Positions 61,851 through 64,000 of a stretch of DNA of 64,000 nt are shown piece by piece (the first letter of the stretch is position 1; each line of letters starts with the position of its first letter). This stretch comes from Aneurinibacillus uraniidurans (lineage in GTDB: Bacteria > Bacillota > Bacilli > Aneurinibacillales > Aneurinibacillaceae). The notes beneath the pieces were generated by a model. The model made no database searches. It saw only the letters and a program-made list of their open reading frames with translations, and had not been told where the DNA came from. Both the position numbers and the translations under genes were made by a program. Location of the stretch: the NCBI RefSeq assembly GCF_028471905.1, contig NZ_CP116902.1, forward strand, positions 308,501-372,500, read 5' to 3'.

Positions 61851-64000
61851 ATGAGCCGTGAGAATATTGTCATTAAGGGCGCACGCGCCCATAACTTGAA
61901 AAATGTTGACATTACGATTCCGCGCGACAAGTTTGTGGTTCTGACCGGATTGTCCGGTTCAGGAAAATCGTCGCTTGCGTTTGATACGATTTATGCGGAA
62001 GGCCAGCGTCGCTATGTAGAGTCGCTCTCTGCGTATGCGCGTCAGTTCCTCGGTCAAATGGACAAGCCGGATGTGGACTCAATTGAAGGGCTTTCTCCGG
62101 CGATTTCGATTGATCAGAAAACAACGAGTCGCAACCCGCGTTCTACTGTCGGGACTGTCACTGAAATTTATGATTACTTGCGTCTGTTATACGCCCGTAT
62201 CGGACGTCCACATTGTCCGGAGCATGGGATCGAAATCACAGCACAGACAGTTGAGCAAATGGTAGATCGTATTGTGGTGTATCCAGAGAAAACCCGCTTG
62301 CAAATTCTTGCTCCGCTCATTCAAGGGCGTAAAGGCGAGCATGTTAAGCTGCTCGAAGAGATTCGTACGCAAGGATATGTGCGCGTGCGCATCGATGGAG
62401 AAGTACGGGATCTGTCTGAGGAGATTAAGCTAGAGAAGAACAAGAAGCATACGATTGAAGTCGTGATCGACCGGATTGTGGTGAAAGAAGGTATCGAGAG
62501 TCGTCTGGCAGACTCCCTTGAGACCGCACTTCGTTTGGCAGAAGGTCGTGTACTTGTCGATGTGATGGAGAAGGAAGAACTGTTATTTAGTCAGAACCTT
62601 GCCTGTCCGACTTGCGGCTTTAGCATGTCTGAGCTTGAACCGCGTCTGTTCTCTTTTAACAGCCCGTTTGGTGCTTGCTCGACTTGTGATGGGCTTGGCA
62701 GTCAGCTAGAGGTTGACCCAGATCTGGTCGTACCGGACAAGACAAAGAGCGTGAACGAAGGGGCGCTTGAACCGTGGAACAGTTCTACATCGGAATACTA
62801 CAGTCAGATTTTGAGCTGTGTTGCGAAGCATTATGCGATTGATCTGGACAAGCCGTTCGAGGAATTGACGGATGAACAGCAGCATGTGCTTTTGTTTGGT
62901 AGTGGGAAAGAAAAGATTCTGTTTCGTTACAAGAGCGATTTTAGCACGACGGTGCGGGAGACGCATACGACATTTGAAGGCGTAGTCAACAACGTGCAGC
63001 GCCGCTATCGGGAGACAGGCTCAGATCATGTTCGTCAGCAGCTTGAACTGTACATGAGCCAAAAGGATTGCCCGACTTGCAAGGGGGATCGACTGCGTCC
63101 TGAAGCACTTGCGGTGCTGGTAGGTGGGAAAAACATTGCGTATGTAACTGATTTGTCTGTTGTCGATGCTCATGCGTTTTTTGATACGCTGGAATTGACG
63201 GATAAAGAGATGCAGATTGCTCGCCTGATTTTAAAAGAAATCCAGGCCCGCTTGCAGTTCCTCGTTGATGTTGGACTGGATTATTTAACGATGAGCCGCT
63301 CAGCCGGTACGCTGTCCGGTGGGGAAGCCCAGCGTATTCGCTTGGCAACCCAGATTGGTTCGAGTCTGATGGGTGTGCTCTATATTCTCGACGAGCCAAG
63401 CATCGGCCTGCATCAGCGTGACAATGAGCGCCTGATCAAGACGCTTGAGCATATGCGTGATCTTGGTAACACGCTTATTGTGGTTGAACACGATGAAGAT
63501 ACGATGCTGGCAGCGGATTATATTATTGATATTGGACCGGGTGCGGGCATTCATGGCGGGCAGATGGTCGCGCAGGGAACGCCTGAGGAGATTATGAATG
63601 ATCCGAACTCGCTAACTGGTCAGTATTTAAGTGGACGCAAGTTTATTCCGGTGCCGCTCGAACGCCGTCAGCCGAATGGCAAATGGATTAAAGTGACGGG
63701 TGCGAAAGAGAATAACTTGCGCAATGTTACGCTCAAAGTGCCGCTTGGCTTGTTTACGTGTGTAACGGGTGTATCCGGTTCGGGGAAATCGACACTCATT
63801 AATGAAATTTTACACAAGGCGCTTGCGCGAGATTTGCATAAATCGAAAGCGAAGCCAGGTTCATTCCGTAAAATCGAAGGCATTGAGCATCTTGATAAGG
63901 TCATTGACATTGATCAGTCACCAATCGGACGGACGCCACGTTCTAATCCGGCCACATACACTGGCGTATTTGACGACATTCGCGACTTGTTCGCGCAGAC
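61851..64000 (+). CDS. uvrA: Excinuclease ABC subunit A, 3' end outside the window
   Basis: UvrA is the damage-sensing ABC-type ATPase of excision repair. The frame is open from ATG 61851 to the right edge, about 716 of an expected ~950 residues. The first Walker A is GLSGSGKS (33-40), after [20 protein letters not shown]. It continues with [30 protein letters not shown], zinc-type cysteines in [10 protein letters not shown] and [11 protein letters not shown], the signature [18 protein letters not shown], and [15 protein letters not shown] second Walker [10 protein letters not shown], follows. The last visible part is [28 protein letters not shown]. Confidence 0.97.
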   Translation, partial: MSRENIVIKGARAHNLKNVDITIPRDKFVVLTGLSGSGKSSLAFDTIYAEGQRRYVESLSAYARQFLGQMDKPDVDSIEGLSPAISIDQKTTSRNPRSTVGTVTEIYDYLRLLYARIGRPHCPEHGIEITAQTVEQMVDRIVVYPEKTRLQILAPLIQGRKGEHVKLLEEIRTQGYVRVRIDGEVRDLSEEIKLEKNKKHTIEVVIDRIVVKEGIESRLADSLETALRLAEGRVLVDVMEKEELLFSQNLACPTCGFSMSELEPRLFSFNSPFGACSTCDGLGSQLEVDPDLVVPDKTKSVNEGALEPWNSSTSEYYSQILSCVAKHYAIDLDKPFEELTDEQQHVLLFGSGKEKILFRYKSDFSTTVRETHTTFEGVVNNVQRRYRETGSDHVRQQLELYMSQKDCPTCKGDRLRPEALAVLVGGKNIAYVTDLSVVDAHAFFDTLELTDKEMQIARLILKEIQARLQFLVDVGLDYLTMSRSAGTLSGGEAQRIRLATQIGSSLMGVLYILDEPSIGLHQRDNERLIKTLEHMRDLGNTLIVVEHDEDTMLAADYIIDIGPGAGIHGGQMVAQGTPEEIMNDPNSLTGQYLSGRKFIPVPLERRQPNGKWIKVTGAKENNLRNVTLKVPLGLFTCVTGVSGSGKSTLINEILHKALARDLHKSKAKPGSFRKIEGIEHLDKVIDIDQSPIGRTPRSNPATYTGVFDDIRDLFAQ

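Noticed and set aside
1-64000. tRNA, rRNA or CRISPR loci
   Set aside because: I looked for conserved rRNA segments, tRNA cloverleaf stems with GGTTCGAATCC-type arms and short regular direct repeats and saw none I could support.

Overview
The window looks like a chromosomal segment of a motile, endospore-former-type Firmicute (class Bacilli). The gene order resembles, as I remember it, the Bacillus subtilis series flaG-fliD-fliS-fliT / hpf-secA-prfB-yvjA-cccB-ftsE-ftsX-ctpB-minJ / csbA-uvrB-uvrA. The expanded flagellin-modification genes and the codon style suggest a Paenibacillaceae-like genus such as Aneurinibacillus or Brevibacillus. That genus call is inference. I found no rRNA, tRNA or CRISPR array.

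Region 1 (1-6.7 kb) is a flagellar glycan locus. It holds two DUF115/MAF-type proteins, a PseB-like UDP-sugar dehydratase and an SpsF-like cytidylyltransferase on the + strand. Convergent to these is an SpsK/RmlD-like reductase, NeuB/SpsE-like synthase and GNAT acetyltransferase operon. Together they suggest synthesis and transfer of a nonulosonic (pseudaminic- or legionaminic-like) acid.

Region 2 (6.8-19.1 kb) is late flagellar: fliD with a duplicated internal module, flaG, fliS, a FliT-like gene, a sugar epimerase, a giant 1879-residue repeat protein with FliK-like ends, a stand-alone FlhB C-domain (FlhX-like), a second FliS-like protein and flagellin. Sigma-D-type promoters precede fliD, the giant gene and the fliS2-flagellin pair.

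Region 3 (19.3-25.2 kb) is AT-rich and looks acquired. It holds a 734-residue glycosyltransferase, a NeuD-type acyltransferase, a DegT-type aminotransferase, a transposase remnant fused to a truncated second flagellin, and a FliB-type flagellin lysine methylase.

Region 4 (25.3-34.7 kb) is housekeeping: an orphan amino-acid ABC permease, a cold-shock protein, hpf, secA, prfB with its programmed +1 frameshift, a YitT/YvjA membrane protein, a split transketolase and a cytochrome c-551 lipoprotein. Two long interrupted palindromes (A and B) fill the gap before the cytochrome gene.

Region 5 (34.7-49.5 kb) is arginine synthesis: argC-argB-argD-carA-carB-argF (no argJ) and argG-argH. Both groups have a promoter whose -35 box lies inside an ARG-box-like operator. 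Between them are a secreted helical protein, palindrome C and a LonB-like protease. Palindromes A and C share an 83-nt core with identical internal spacing and a compensatory pair change. That makes them candidates for an undescribed structured RNA or repeat family.

Region 6 (49.6-64 kb) holds ftsE-ftsX, an M23 peptidase, a CtpA/B protease, a MinJ-like PDZ protein, a CsbA-like small membrane protein, a secreted four-repeat protein, a complete polar amino-acid ABC transporter on the - strand, and uvrB-uvrA behind a LexA box. uvrA runs off the right edge.
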